Below are positions 16,621 to 25,958 of a stretch of 64,000 nt of DNA, piece by piece. The notes beneath the pieces are model-generated. The model searched no databases. It saw nothing but the letters and a program-made list of their open reading frames with translations, and was not told the DNA's origin. The stretch lies in the NCBI GenBank assembly GCA_035450685.1, contig DAOTNF010000006.1, positions 1-64,000 on the forward strand, given 5' to 3'. How positions within the stretch are numbered: the first letter of the stretch is position 1; each line of letters opens with the position of its first letter. Both the position numbers and the translations under genes were made by a program. The stretch comes from Syntrophosphaera sp035450685 (GTDB lineage Bacteria > Cloacimonadota > Cloacimonadia > Cloacimonadales > Cloacimonadaceae).

Positions 16621-19371
16621 TCAATGCGCCTCAAACCAGCTTTTGCCATGCGCGATATCCACCTTGAGAGGCACCACTTCGGCGTAGTGGCGGGGCAGGG
16701 CCTGCTCCATCGCGGAGCGGATCAGTTGTTCCGCCTCGGGCAGGAATTCCCGGCGCACCTCAAAGACCAGTTCGTCGTGCACCTGCAGGATCATGCGGAT
16801 GCGGGGGTCGTCCTTGATGCGCGCGTGGATGGCGATCATGGCGATCTTGATGAGGTCGGCGGCGCTGCCCTGGATGGGCATATTGACCGCCACGCGTTCC
16901 GCTTCGCTGCGCAAGCCGTCATGGGAACTGCCGATGTTTTTGAGGAATAATTTGCGTCCAAAGATGGTCTGGCAAAAGCGTTCGCGGTGAGCATCCTGTT
17001 TGCGGGAGGCGATGTAGTCCCGGATGGAAGGGAAGCGCTCGAAATAGCGCTCTATCATATCTTTGGCTTCGGAAGTGGAGATTCCCAGCTCGCGGGAGAG
17101 CTTCTTCTGTCCCATGCCATAGAGCAGGCCGAAGTTGATTACCTTGGCCTGGCGCCGTTCCTCGCCGCTGACTTCGTCCAGGGCCTTACCTGTGATCATG
17201 GCTGCGGTCTGGCGGTGGATATCCAGATCGCGGGCAAAAGCTTCCACCAGCACGGGATCGCGGGACATGATGGCCAGCAGGCGCAACTCAATCTGGGAGT
17301 AATCCGCCGCCAAAATGGCCCATTCGGGATCGGAAGCCACAAAGGCCTTGCGGATGGATCTGCCCAGGGGGGTACGGATGGGGATGTTTTGCAGGTTGGG
17401 GTTGGAGGAGGAAAGGCGTCCGGTGGAGGCGACGGTCTGGTTGAAGGAGGAGTGGACGCGCCCCGTTTCAGGATTGACCAGCCTGGGCAATGCTCCCACG
17501 TAGGTGGATTCCAGCTTGGTGAGGGTGCGGTATTGGATCAGTTTGTCGGCAATCTCGTAATCCGCCGCCAGGTCTTCCAACACGCTGTTGTCCGTGGAAA
17601 ATCCGCTCTTGGTTTTTTTGCGGGCAGGCAGCTTTTTCTCTTCAAAGAGTAGCTTTGCCAGCTGTTGGGTGGAATTGATGTTGACCTGATATCCTGCGTA
17701 GGCGTGGATTTCTTCGGTGAGGGCTTTCAGTTCCAGGTTGATGGAGCGGGAGATTTCCCTCAGCATGGGGATGTCCAGCCTGACGCCGTTTTCCTCCATC
17801 CTTTGCAGCACCGGCAGCAGGGGCAGCTCGATATCCTCGTAGAGGCGATCCAGCCCGAGGGCTGCCAGCCTGCTTTTATAGATGGGGTCAAGCCTGAACA
17901 CCGCCCAGGCGTCTTCCGCGGAATAGGCGCAGGCGGACTCCACATCCACGAGGTCGAAGCTGGTCTTGCTCTTTTTGTCGAGCAGGCTGGAGATGGAGAT
18001 CATCTGGTGCCGCAGTTCTGCCAGAGCGCAGTTGTCCAGCGAATACATATTGGTGCCGGGATCGAGCAGATAGGCTGCCAGCATGGTGTCCCGGATGGGG
18101 TTGGCGACAGGCCAGCCGTGGCGGTTGAGCACGATGAGGTCATATTTGAGGTTGTGCCCCAGGATCAGCTTGCCGTCCAGAGCCTGTTTCAGCCTGGACA
18201 GGGTGTCTGACAGGGGCAGGTTGCCATACATCTGGTGTCCCAGGGGCAGATACCAGGCTTCGCCGTCACTCACGCAGAGGGAGATGCCCACCAGGTTGGC
18301 GCGGATGGGGTCGAGGGAGTCGGTTTCGGTGTCCAGGCTCACGGTTTCCGCCTGGGAAAGCTGCTCCAGCAGGCTGGAAAGGTTGCCCGCATCCGCCAGG
18401 ATGGGTTTGAAAGCCTGGGCTGCCGGTTGCGGTATTTCCGGCTCTGCCTGCGGCTCCCCGGCAAAGATATCGCCCTGCACCATGCTCTCCGGGGCGGCGG
18501 GAAACTGGTCTTTGAAGCGGTTTTCGATGCGGCGTTTGAGGTGGTGGATGTCGTAACTGGCCAGAAAATCCAGCGCCCGGGATAGATTGGCGGGAGAAAA
18601 ACTGAGTTCCTGGGAAGAGGGGAAGGATATTGGCACATCGCGTACGATTTGTGCCAACTGGCGTGAAAGCAGAGCGCTCTCCCTGCCTTCAGCCAGTTTC
18701 TTGCGCAGCTTTTCCGGGGCTTCGTCCAGCCTGGCATAGATATCGTCCAGGCTGTCAAACTGCTGGAACAGGATTTCCGCGCTCTTGGGGCCGATGCCCC
18801 TCACGCCGGGGATGTTGTCGGAAGAGTCCCCCACCAGCGCGAGGTAGTCCACAAACTGCTCTGGATAAACGCCGAATCTGGCATGGACTGCATCCCTGTC
18901 CAAGACCAGGTTTTTGCCCGGATCCAGGATGCTGACCCGGTCTTCCACCAATTGGGAATAGTCCTTGTCGCTGGTCACGAAAACGATGTCGTAATCGGAT
19001 TTATAGCGTTCCGCCAGGGTGGCCAGGATGTCGTCCGCCTCGTAGCCATCCAGGGAGATTTCCGGCAGTTCGATCAGGCGGAAAAACTCCTGCACAGGCT
19101 CGATCTGAGCCACCAGGTCGTCCGGCATGGGAGGGCGGTTGGCTTTGTAGGTTTCGCTGATCTCATGGCGGAAAGTGGGGGCCTTGCGGTCGAAACTTAT
19201 CAACACGTTGCGTACCTGCCTGGTCTCCAGCAGATGCACAAAGGAATTCACGACGCCGAAGATGGCGCTGGTCACCCGTCCCTGGGTGTCCCTCATGGGG
19301 TTGCCGATCATGGCGTAATGCGAGCGGTAAAGCAACGCCGTGCCGTCTATCAGATAAAGAATCTCACGCAT
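16621..19371 (-). CDS. polA: DNA polymerase I
   Basis: 916 residues, full length. Residues 1-290 are the 5'-3' exonuclease/FEN domain with its acidic clusters (YEADDILA, TSDKDYSQL, GDSSDNIPGVRGIG). Residues about 325-510 are a 3'-5' exonuclease domain whose first motif DTETD (347-351) keeps both acidic residues, so proofreading is probably intact. The polymerase domain has motif A DYSQIELR (Asp690), motif B RRQAKVINFGLLYG (739-752) and motif C QVHDE (Asp866). It fills gaps in repair and replaces Okazaki primers. The ATG at 19371 lies about 40 bases below a good promoter; no neighbour is co-transcribed. Confidence 0.98.
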   Translation of the reverse strand: MREILYLIDGTALLYRSHYAMIGNPMRDTQGRVTSAIFGVVNSFVHLLETRQVRNVLISFDRKAPTFRHEISETYKANRPPMPDDLVAQIEPVQEFFRLIELPEISLDGYEADDILATLAERYKSDYDIVFVTSDKDYSQLVEDRVSILDPGKNLVLDRDAVHARFGVYPEQFVDYLALVGDSSDNIPGVRGIGPKSAEILFQQFDSLDDIYARLDEAPEKLRKKLAEGRESALLSRQLAQIVRDVPISFPSSQELSFSPANLSRALDFLASYDIHHLKRRIENRFKDQFPAAPESMVQGDIFAGEPQAEPEIPQPAAQAFKPILADAGNLSSLLEQLSQAETVSLDTETDSLDPIRANLVGISLCVSDGEAWYLPLGHQMYGNLPLSDTLSRLKQALDGKLILGHNLKYDLIVLNRHGWPVANPIRDTMLAAYLLDPGTNMYSLDNCALAELRHQMISISSLLDKKSKTSFDLVDVESACAYSAEDAWAVFRLDPIYKSRLAALGLDRLYEDIELPLLPVLQRMEENGVRLDIPMLREISRSINLELKALTEEIHAYAGYQVNINSTQQLAKLLFEEKKLPARKKTKSGFSTDNSVLEDLAADYEIADKLIQYRTLTKLESTYVGALPRLVNPETGRVHSSFNQTVASTGRLSSSNPNLQNIPIRTPLGRSIRKAFVASDPEWAILAADYSQIELRLLAIMSRDPVLVEAFARDLDIHRQTAAMITGKALDEVSGEERRQAKVINFGLLYGMGQKKLSRELGISTSEAKDMIERYFERFPSIRDYIASRKQDAHRERFCQTIFGRKLFLKNIGSSHDGLRSEAERVAVNMPIQGSAADLIKIAMIAIHARIKDDPRIRMILQVHDELVFEVRREFLPEAEQLIRSAMEQALPRHYAEVVPLKVDIAHGKSWFEAH

Positions 19372-19413
19372 ATATACACTCCCTGCCGCGCGGGCTTGCT
19401 GGAACTTTTCGGC

Positions 19414-19441
19414 AGTATAATCCGGGTGCGGAATATGTCAA
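19414..19441 (-). promoter_or_regulatory. Sigma-70-like promoter of polA
   Basis: On the minus strand TTGACA, 16 bases, then TATACT, about 42 bases before the polA start. Confidence 0.6.
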
Positions 19442-19522
19442 TCGATTTCCCCGTCGGCTGCTTTGCCTTTTTTTATTGACAATTATGGCTGATGGCTATT
19501 TGTTGATGTAGAGAGTGAGAAA

Positions 19523-20209
19523 ATGGCAGAAATCATAGCTACTAAAAATCTGATTAAGGATTTTAATCTGGGAAAGGTGAAGGTGCGAGCCCTCAACGGG
19601 GTTGACCTCACCATCGAAGCGGGTGAGTTCGTGGCGATAATGGGACCCTCCGGATCGGGTAAAAGCACCCTGATGCACATCATTGGATGCCTGGACAGCC
19701 CCACGGGCGGCGAATACCACCTGGACGGCGTATTGGTGAGCCAGATGGACAAGGACGACCTCGCCTCGATCCGCAACAGCAAGATTGGTTTTGTGTTTCA
19801 ATCGTTCAATCTGTTGCCGCATCTTAACATCCTCAAGAATGTGGAATTGCCTCTGATGTACGCGGGTGAAAGCCTCAGGGAGCGTTCCCGCAAGGCCAGG
19901 GAAATCCTGGCAAGCGTTGGTCTGAGCGACAGGCTCAGGCACAAGCCTTCGGAGCTTTCAGGAGGCCAGCGCCAGAGAGTGGCGATCGCCCGGGCCATCG
20001 TCAACAATCCCGCCATCCTGCTGGCGGATGAACCCACCGGTAACCTGGATTCCCAGGCGGGTGGGGACATTCTGGAGATTTTCACCCAACTCCACTCCCA
20101 GGGCAACACCGTGATCATCGTGACCCACGACAAGGCTGTGGCGCAGCGCGCGGGACGCATCATCCGCATCATGGATGGAAGGATCGAGGATGGCCATCTC
20201 GCTGGCTGA
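19523..20209 (+). CDS. ABC transporter ATP-binding protein (MacB/LolD type)
   Basis: 228 residues. Walker A GPSGSGKST, Q-loop FVFQSFNLLPHL, signature LSGGQRQRVAIARAI, Walker B LLADEPTGNLD and the switch His in IIVTHD are all present. The sequence belongs to the LolD/MacB/FtsE class that works with FtsX-like permeases. The next gene, overlapping by 20 bases, is such a permease, so the two form one transporter. Substrate is not readable; this class exports or extracts lipoproteins, peptides or antibiotics rather than importing nutrients. No periplasmic adaptor gene is adjacent. Confidence 0.93.
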   Translation: MAEIIATKNLIKDFNLGKVKVRALNGVDLTIEAGEFVAIMGPSGSGKSTLMHIIGCLDSPTGGEYHLDGVLVSQMDKDDLASIRNSKIGFVFQSFNLLPHLNILKNVELPLMYAGESLRERSRKAREILASVGLSDRLRHKPSELSGGQRQRVAIARAIVNNPAILLADEPTGNLDSQAGGDILEIFTQLHSQGNTVIIVTHDKAVAQRAGRIIRIMDGRIEDGHLAG

Positions 20210-21425
20210 GTCGCTGCATCTGGGCATCCTGGACATCCTCACCCGCAAGGTGCGCAGCGCGGTAACCGTCATCGGCATCGTGCTGGGGGTGATGTGCATC
20301 ATGGTGGTGCTGGCCATAGTCAATGGCATGAACAAGACCACCATGGAGTGGATGAGCCAGCGGGGAGGGCTGAGCAAGGTGGAGGTGCGGCCAAACTGGG
20401 CCTACGATTTCAGCAAGGGCGGCGATCCCAGCCTCTCTTTGCGTGAGATTCGTCTCATCAGGGAACTGGTTCCCCAGGCCACCGCATTCAACGCCCAGAT
20501 TCCCCTGCCGGAATCGGAGATGCAACTGGGCGATTCAGGTTATCTATGCTCGGTTTTGGGCGTATATCCTGATATGCTGAAGGTCGAGGAGTGGAAGCTT
20601 GCCAAGGGGCGTTTTATCAATGACTTCGACATAACCAACCACAACAATGTGGTGGTACTCGGTTCCACGGTGGCAAGGGAGCTGTTCAATTCGCGCGATC
20701 CCCTGGGCAGATACGTTTCCTGGGGCGGGCACAGGTTTATGGTGGTCGGAGTGTTGGGCGAGCGCTACTTGAAAAATCAGGGAACTGGCGATACCTTTGG
20801 TGAAAATGGCTTGGAATATCTGAACCAACGCGCTTTTCTGCCACTTTCCACAGTGATCAGCAGGATCAATCCCAAACTGCGGATCAGCTCTCTGGAACTC
20901 CAGGCCACCAGCCCGGAAAAGGCAAAGGAGATGCGCAAACAGGTGGAGGATATCGTCCTCAATCTCAAGCAGGGCAAGGCTCTTTTCCGGGTGGATTCCG
21001 CCCAGGAACAGATGGACATGATGCGCAAAAACACCTTGATCTTCACCTCGATCTTCATCCTGATCGCGGTAATTTCCCTCCTGGTGGGAGGTATCGTGAT
21101 CATGAACATCATGCTGGCCTCGGTCAAGGAGCGCACCCGGGAGATCGGAGTGCGCATCGCTGTGGGCGCCCGCAGGAGGGATATCGTGGTCCAGTTTTTG
21201 GTGCAGACAGTGTTGATCACCGCCCTGGGAGGGGTGATCGGCATCCTGCTTGGCTACGCGATTCTGGACCTGGTGGGAGGCTATCTCAAGCTGGAGGTCG
21301 CGGCCTCGGTGCGAATGATCTGGACCGCACTGCTGGTCTCCATCGGAGTGGGTCTGCTGTTTGGGATCATGCCCGCGGTGAGGGCGGGGAAACTTGATCC
21401 GATCGAAGCTTTAAGGGAGGAATAA
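20190..21425 (+). CDS. MacB-like ABC transporter permease (FtsX fold)
   Basis: 411 residues from the ATG at 20190, which has GGAAGGATCGAGG in front; an in-frame ATG at 20175 has no such site. One N-terminal membrane span (about 20-45) is followed by a periplasmic MacB_PCD-like domain and then three C-terminal spans with the FtsX signature around MLASVKERTREIGVRIAVGA. Unlike MacB itself the ATPase is a separate protein, encoded just upstream. The stop overlaps the next start (TAATG), so translation of the four genes from 19523 to 24033 appears coupled. Confidence 0.9.
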   Translation: MAISLAESLHLGILDILTRKVRSAVTVIGIVLGVMCIMVVLAIVNGMNKTTMEWMSQRGGLSKVEVRPNWAYDFSKGGDPSLSLREIRLIRELVPQATAFNAQIPLPESEMQLGDSGYLCSVLGVYPDMLKVEEWKLAKGRFINDFDITNHNNVVVLGSTVARELFNSRDPLGRYVSWGGHRFMVVGVLGERYLKNQGTGDTFGENGLEYLNQRAFLPLSTVISRINPKLRISSLELQATSPEKAKEMRKQVEDIVLNLKQGKALFRVDSAQEQMDMMRKNTLIFTSIFILIAVISLLVGGIVIMNIMLASVKERTREIGVRIAVGARRRDIVVQFLVQTVLITALGGVIGILLGYAILDLVGGYLKLEVAASVRMIWTALLVSIGVGLLFGIMPAVRAGKLDPIEALREE

Positions 21426-22501
21426 TGACCAAAAAGAAGGCTCATGGCAGCTTGTGGAGTTCTCTCGGCATCGCGTTTGGCAACTATTTCCGGACCCTGG
21501 TCTCGGAACTGAAGCAGTTTTGGCTGCATATGAAAGACCCTGCCAAGCGCAAAGATAGCTGGAAAAAAATGAGTGGCTTTATCCGTACATTTTATCGCCG
21601 TTTCAGCAGCGAAGGCATCCTCAAGGAATCGGCGTCCCTCACCTATATCACCATTCTGGGTTTCATCCCCTTTCTGATGTTCATACTCATAATCGCTCCG
21701 GAACTGCCCTTTCTCAATCTGAAAGACAAGTTTTACAGCCTGGTGATGAACAACTTTATTCCCAGTTCGGCGAAGGCTGTCAACACCGTGTTTGAAGACC
21801 TGCTCGACCGTCCCGCGGGTTTCAATATCTTCACTTTTGTAACCATGGTGATCACCTCCTACTCGCTTTTCCGGGTGATCCGCGACACATTCGACCGCAT
21901 ACTGAGGGTGGGATTTCGCTATTCCCAGGATGTCTTGAGCCAGTTGGTCAAGTTTCTGGGCACCATCATCCTGGGCTTGTTCATCATGATCCTGCTCTTT
22001 TCCAGTTCTTCCCTGCCTCTGATCTCCAAGCTGCTCAAGCTGGGAATGCTGCAGTGGTTCACCTATGTGATCCCCTTCCTGCTGCAGTTTGCCGCCATCA
22101 TCTTTCTTTACGCCCTGATGCCTTCTGCCCGGGTCAAACGCAATGCCCTTTTCCGTGGCGCGTTTTGGACCACGGTGATCTGGGTGCTGGCCAAGAGTCT
22201 CTTCGATTTCTACATCTACCGTCTCACGAACTACCAGGCTGTCTATGGCGTCCTGGCGACTCTGCCAATCTTCCTGATGTGGATCTATGTAAACTGGGTG
22301 ATCATCCTGGGAGGCATCGTGCTTGTTTCGGTGATCGACAACAGTGAGCAGGAAGAAGCTCACGTGCGGCATCCCAAGCAATTGGTGAAGATGACCCTGG
22401 AAGTGTATGGTGATTCCAAGCTAAACAACAGCCTGGAAAAATATTTGAACAAGGAAGGCCTGATGGGATTTGCCGATGTGCTGGATGAGGAGCTGGAATG
22501 A
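21425..22501 (+). CDS. YihY/BrkB-family inner-membrane protein
   Basis: 358 residues. After about 65 basic, hydrophilic residues there are six predicted membrane spans. Family-typical stretches include SLTYITILGFIPFLMFILI and, near the end, YGVLATLPIFLMWIYVNW with ILGG. YihY/BrkB proteins (often misnamed ribonuclease BN) have no agreed function. The C-terminal tail of about 60 residues is hydrophilic. Start and stop overlap both neighbours (TAATG and ATGA), so it is in an operon with an ABC exporter and purH, although no functional link is obvious. Confidence 0.88.
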   Translation: MTKKKAHGSLWSSLGIAFGNYFRTLVSELKQFWLHMKDPAKRKDSWKKMSGFIRTFYRRFSSEGILKESASLTYITILGFIPFLMFILIIAPELPFLNLKDKFYSLVMNNFIPSSAKAVNTVFEDLLDRPAGFNIFTFVTMVITSYSLFRVIRDTFDRILRVGFRYSQDVLSQLVKFLGTIILGLFIMILLFSSSSLPLISKLLKLGMLQWFTYVIPFLLQFAAIIFLYALMPSARVKRNALFRGAFWTTVIWVLAKSLFDFYIYRLTNYQAVYGVLATLPIFLMWIYVNWVIILGGIVLVSVIDNSEQEEAHVRHPKQLVKMTLEVYGDSKLNNSLEKYLNKEGLMGFADVLDEELE

Positions 22502-24033
22502 CGCGCCACGCGCTGATTTCATTGAGTGACAAAAGAGGGAGTGAGGGCCTCGCCAAAGAATTGGCAGGGCTTGGCTATCAGATACTTTCCACCTCCAGCA
22601 CGGCGCGCCATCTGAGGGAGCGGGGCGTTGAAGTGCGCGAAGTTTCGGGCCTCACCGGTTTTCCCGAGATTCTGGACGGCCGGGTGAAGACCCTGCATCC
22701 GCGGATTCACGCCGGAATCCTGGCAGACCGCTTCCGGCAGGAGCATCTGCAAGCCCTGCGGGAACTGGGTATCGACCGCATCGACGTGGTGGCCGTGAAT
22801 CTCTATCCTTTCCAACAAACATTGCAGAGAGGGGACGCCACGCCACAGGAGATCATCGAAAACATCGACATTGGTGGCCCCGCCCTGATCAGAGCGGCTG
22901 CCAAAAACCACCAGGGTGTGCTGGTGCTTACCGATCCGGAAGATTACCAGCCTACCCTCGAGCAACTGCGAGCCGGCGAAGTCAGCCCGGAATGGAGGAT
23001 CCATCTGGCCCGCAAAGCATTCAGCCTGGTAAGCGCATACGACGCGCTGATTGCTTCCTATTTCTCTGGATTGGCGGCGGAAACGCATAGCCTGCCCGGA
23101 AGCTACTCGCTCGACTGCAAGCTGGACACGCGGCTCCGCTATGGCGAAAATCCCCATCAACAGGGAGGGTTCTACCTGTCCGCGGCTTGCCCCTGGCAAT
23201 TTCTGCACGGCAAGGAGCTTTCCTACAACAACCATCTGGACATCGATTCCACCCTCCGTGGCTTGCGCCTGTTCCAAGCGCCCACGGTGGTCATCACCAA
23301 ACACTGCAACCCCAGCGGCATAGGCAGCGCCGATAAACTGGCAGATGCCTGGGACAAAGCTTTCGCGGCTGATCCGCAGTCGCCCTATGGCGGGATAGTA
23401 GGAGTGAATCAGCCATTGGACTTGGAAACCGCACATAGGATCGACTCGATCTTCACCGAGATCATCCTGGCGCCGGAATACCAGCCCGGAGTGCTGGAAC
23501 TGCTGCGCAAAAAGAAGAACCGCCGGCTGATCCGCTTTGCACCGGAAACTCTGTCCCGGCCCCAATCCCCCTGGGAGCTCAAGAACCTTTCGCATGGCTG
23601 GCTGCTGCAGGAGTGGGACCCCCAGACAGATGATCCCCAAAGCTGGACTGTGGTCACCACCAGACAACCTTCCGATCAGGAATTTAAAGCGCTTGGCTTT
23701 GCCTGGAAGGTGGTATCTCTGCTGCGCTCGAACGCGATCGCCATCACCGGGGCAGACCGGGTCTATGGCCTGGGCGGGGGCCAGACCAGCCGCATCGACT
23801 CCACCTGGCTGGCGCTCCACAAAGCGGCAAAGTTCGGCCACGATCTCAGCGGGGCGGTCTGCGCCTCAGACGGTTTCTTTCCTTTTCGGGATTCAGTGGA
23901 CGAACTGCGGCGCCACAATATCCTGGCTGTGATCCAACCGGGCGGCTCCAAGGCCGATCCCGAAGTGATTCAAGCCTGCAACGAACTGGGAATGGCGATG
24001 GTCTTCACTGGCGTTCGCCACTTCCGGCATTGA
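22498..24033 (+). CDS. purH: Bifunctional AICAR formyltransferase/IMP cyclohydrolase
   Basis: 511 residues, close to the usual 520. The N-terminal MGS-like IMP cyclohydrolase domain (1-200) has the phosphate-binding STSSTARHL and GRVKTLHPRIHAGIL. The C-terminal AICAR transformylase domain contains RYGENPHQQ, the catalytic Lys-His in ITKHCNPSG, GGIVGVN, and SDGFFPFRDSVDEL. It performs the last two steps of IMP synthesis, using 10-formyltetrahydrofolate; glyA, which supplies one-carbon units, and purB are elsewhere in this window. It overlaps the upstream gene by four bases and is followed by a tRNA. Confidence 0.96.
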   Translation: MTRHALISLSDKRGSEGLAKELAGLGYQILSTSSTARHLRERGVEVREVSGLTGFPEILDGRVKTLHPRIHAGILADRFRQEHLQALRELGIDRIDVVAVNLYPFQQTLQRGDATPQEIIENIDIGGPALIRAAAKNHQGVLVLTDPEDYQPTLEQLRAGEVSPEWRIHLARKAFSLVSAYDALIASYFSGLAAETHSLPGSYSLDCKLDTRLRYGENPHQQGGFYLSAACPWQFLHGKELSYNNHLDIDSTLRGLRLFQAPTVVITKHCNPSGIGSADKLADAWDKAFAADPQSPYGGIVGVNQPLDLETAHRIDSIFTEIILAPEYQPGVLELLRKKKNRRLIRFAPETLSRPQSPWELKNLSHGWLLQEWDPQTDDPQSWTVVTTRQPSDQEFKALGFAWKVVSLLRSNAIAITGADRVYGLGGGQTSRIDSTWLALHKAAKFGHDLSGAVCASDGFFPFRDSVDELRRHNILAVIQPGGSKADPEVIQACNELGMAMVFTGVRHFRH

Positions 24034-24084
24034 TTTTATTTGACAGAATATGAGCTTTGAAAAACCTAGTCTATTCCATGGCGC

Positions 24085-24178
24085 GGAGATGTGTCCGAGT
24101 TGGCTGAAGGAGCACGATTGGAAATCGTGTATACGTGCAAAACGCGTATCCTGGGTTCGAATCCCAGCGTCTCCGCCA
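24085..24178 (+). tRNA. tRNA-Ser, anticodon GGA
   Basis: Acceptor GGAGATG pairs with CGTCTCC (one G-T), followed by discriminator G and an encoded CCA. The anticodon arm is CACGA-TTGGAAA-TCGTG, giving anticodon GGA (UCC and UCU codons). A long variable arm (about TACGTGCAAAACGCGTA) marks it as class II, and the T arm is CTGGG-TTCGAAT-CCCAG. Confidence 0.97.
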
Positions 24179-24235
24179 TCAATTTTTGCAATCGCTCAAA
24201 CAACTTTCCACCATTTTTATACAAGGAGTTTTTAA

Positions 24236-25942
24236 ATGAAAACCAGATCCATCGTTTTGATTGGATGCGGAGCTGTATTACTCATCTTTGTGCTGACTTT
24301 CTTCCTTGGCTTCATGATCGGGCTGCGTCCCCAGGCAAACAAGGTAAGTAAAGACAGTTGGCTGGTTCTGAACCCCAGTGGCAACGTGGCAGATTACAAC
24401 GAGCTGCGCAACCAGGGACCCTTCTCTTTTGTGGGGCCCAGCGTTGACGATATCTGCGGCAGAATCCGCCATGCCTCCACAGATGGCAAGATCAAGGGCA
24501 TCATCATCCGCCCCGGTTTTGCCCAAATCAACTTTTCCAACCTCAATGAGATCAACGCCGCGCTTGACGACTTCAAAAAGAGCGGAAAACCTGTTTACGC
24601 CCATGCCGAGATGCTGGATCAAAAGGATTATCTGCTGTGTGCCATGGCGGATACCGTCTATATGGACCCCTCCGCTTCCGGCGGGCTGATCCTGGAAGGG
24701 ATAACGGCAAACATAATGTTCTACAAGGAAGCCCTGCAAAAGATCGGGGTCAAAATGCACGTGATGCAATCCGGCGAATTCAAAGGCGCAGGCGAACTCT
24801 ACAACCGCACCTCGCTCAGTCCGGGAACGGAAGCCAATATGCGCCGCGTGTTCAAAAACCGTTACGACCTGCTGAAAAACCATATTGGCAAGTTGCGCGG
24901 ATTGGATTCGCTGCGGGTGGCGGAAATCTTTGAACAGCGTCCCGACATGATAATCAATGCGGCTTCCGCTCAGCAATACGGATTGATCGATGGCGTTTCC
25001 AGTTGGGATCAGCTCAAACAAAAACTTGGCATCGAGGATGATGACAAGCTGGTCTCCCTGGAAGACTACAATGATCCCAAGATAGTGCCCGGCGGCCAGA
25101 TAGCGTTGATCAACCTGAGCGGCAACATCGCCGCAGGCAGCGAACATAGCTTTGGCTTCGAACAAACGATCAGTGCCGCCAAGGTCGAAAAGATACTCCG
25201 GCAGGTCAAGCGCGACGGCGCCAAGGCGGTTGTCCTGCGCATCAACAGCCCCGGCGGTTCCGCGCTGGAATCTGAGCTTATCTATCAGAAACTAAAGCAG
25301 TTGGATATCCCCGTGGTGGTTTCCATGGGCGTCATGGCCGCCTCCGGCGGATATTACATCAGTTGCGGGGGCGATTACATCTTTGCCGATCCCTACACCA
25401 TCACAGGTTCCATCGGGGTGATCATGGCGATACCTGAAGCGGTTGAACTGGGCAACAAACTGGGCATTGACAGCCAGACTATCAACTATGGAAAGTTTTC
25501 CGGCGGCGTCAGCATTTTCGAGAAATACGACCCCGAAATGCTCGCCTCGCTGGAGCGCAACTCCCAGAGCGTTTACACTGAATTCAAACAGCGGGTGATG
25601 ACTGCCCGCAAGATCAGTTCCGAACAGATCGACGCCGTGGCGGAAGGCCGGATTTTCAGCGCCCAGGATGCCAAAGACATACACCTGATCGATGAAGTGG
25701 GCGGAATCCAGGCAGCCATCGACAAAGCTGCCAAACTGGCCAAGCTCACCAAATACGGCGTGAAAAAGTATCCTGCCAGGGTCGGCTTTTTCGAGCTGCT
25801 GAAACAGGGCAACCTCTTCAGGATGGTGGCTTCTGTGGTCCGCTCCGGCGATCTTAGCCTTCAGGAGCGGCTGCAGCAATATCTGCGCCAGACCATTGCA
25901 ACCAACCAATGGCTCTATTTCTGCCCTTACAAAATGGATTGA
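24236..25942 (+). CDS. sppA: Signal peptide peptidase SppA, 67-kDa type
   Basis: 568 residues with a good site (AAGGAGTTTTTA) before the ATG. One N-terminal membrane anchor (about 8-30) precedes two tandem ClpP/crotonase-fold halves, the long SppA arrangement. The catalytic Lys is in SGEFKGAGELYNR (Lys183) in the first half and the nucleophile Ser in MAASGGYYIS (Ser370) in the second, with INSPGGS as oxyanion region. SppA degrades signal-peptide remnants in the inner membrane; a signal peptidase I gene (lepB) is at 53893. It is followed 16 bases later by rng. Confidence 0.94.
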   Translation: MKTRSIVLIGCGAVLLIFVLTFFLGFMIGLRPQANKVSKDSWLVLNPSGNVADYNELRNQGPFSFVGPSVDDICGRIRHASTDGKIKGIIIRPGFAQINFSNLNEINAALDDFKKSGKPVYAHAEMLDQKDYLLCAMADTVYMDPSASGGLILEGITANIMFYKEALQKIGVKMHVMQSGEFKGAGELYNRTSLSPGTEANMRRVFKNRYDLLKNHIGKLRGLDSLRVAEIFEQRPDMIINAASAQQYGLIDGVSSWDQLKQKLGIEDDDKLVSLEDYNDPKIVPGGQIALINLSGNIAAGSEHSFGFEQTISAAKVEKILRQVKRDGAKAVVLRINSPGGSALESELIYQKLKQLDIPVVVSMGVMAASGGYYISCGGDYIFADPYTITGSIGVIMAIPEAVELGNKLGIDSQTINYGKFSGGVSIFEKYDPEMLASLERNSQSVYTEFKQRVMTARKISSEQIDAVAEGRIFSAQDAKDIHLIDEVGGIQAAIDKAAKLAKLTKYGVKKYPARVGFFELLKQGNLFRMVASVVRSGDLSLQERLQQYLRQTIATNQWLYFCPYKMD

Positions 25943-25958
25943 GGCAGGTTAGCAAGAT

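Noticed and set aside
24040..24045. TTGACA upstream of tRNA-Ser as a promoter
   Set aside because: No acceptable -10 hexamer at 16-18 bases, so I did not call it.
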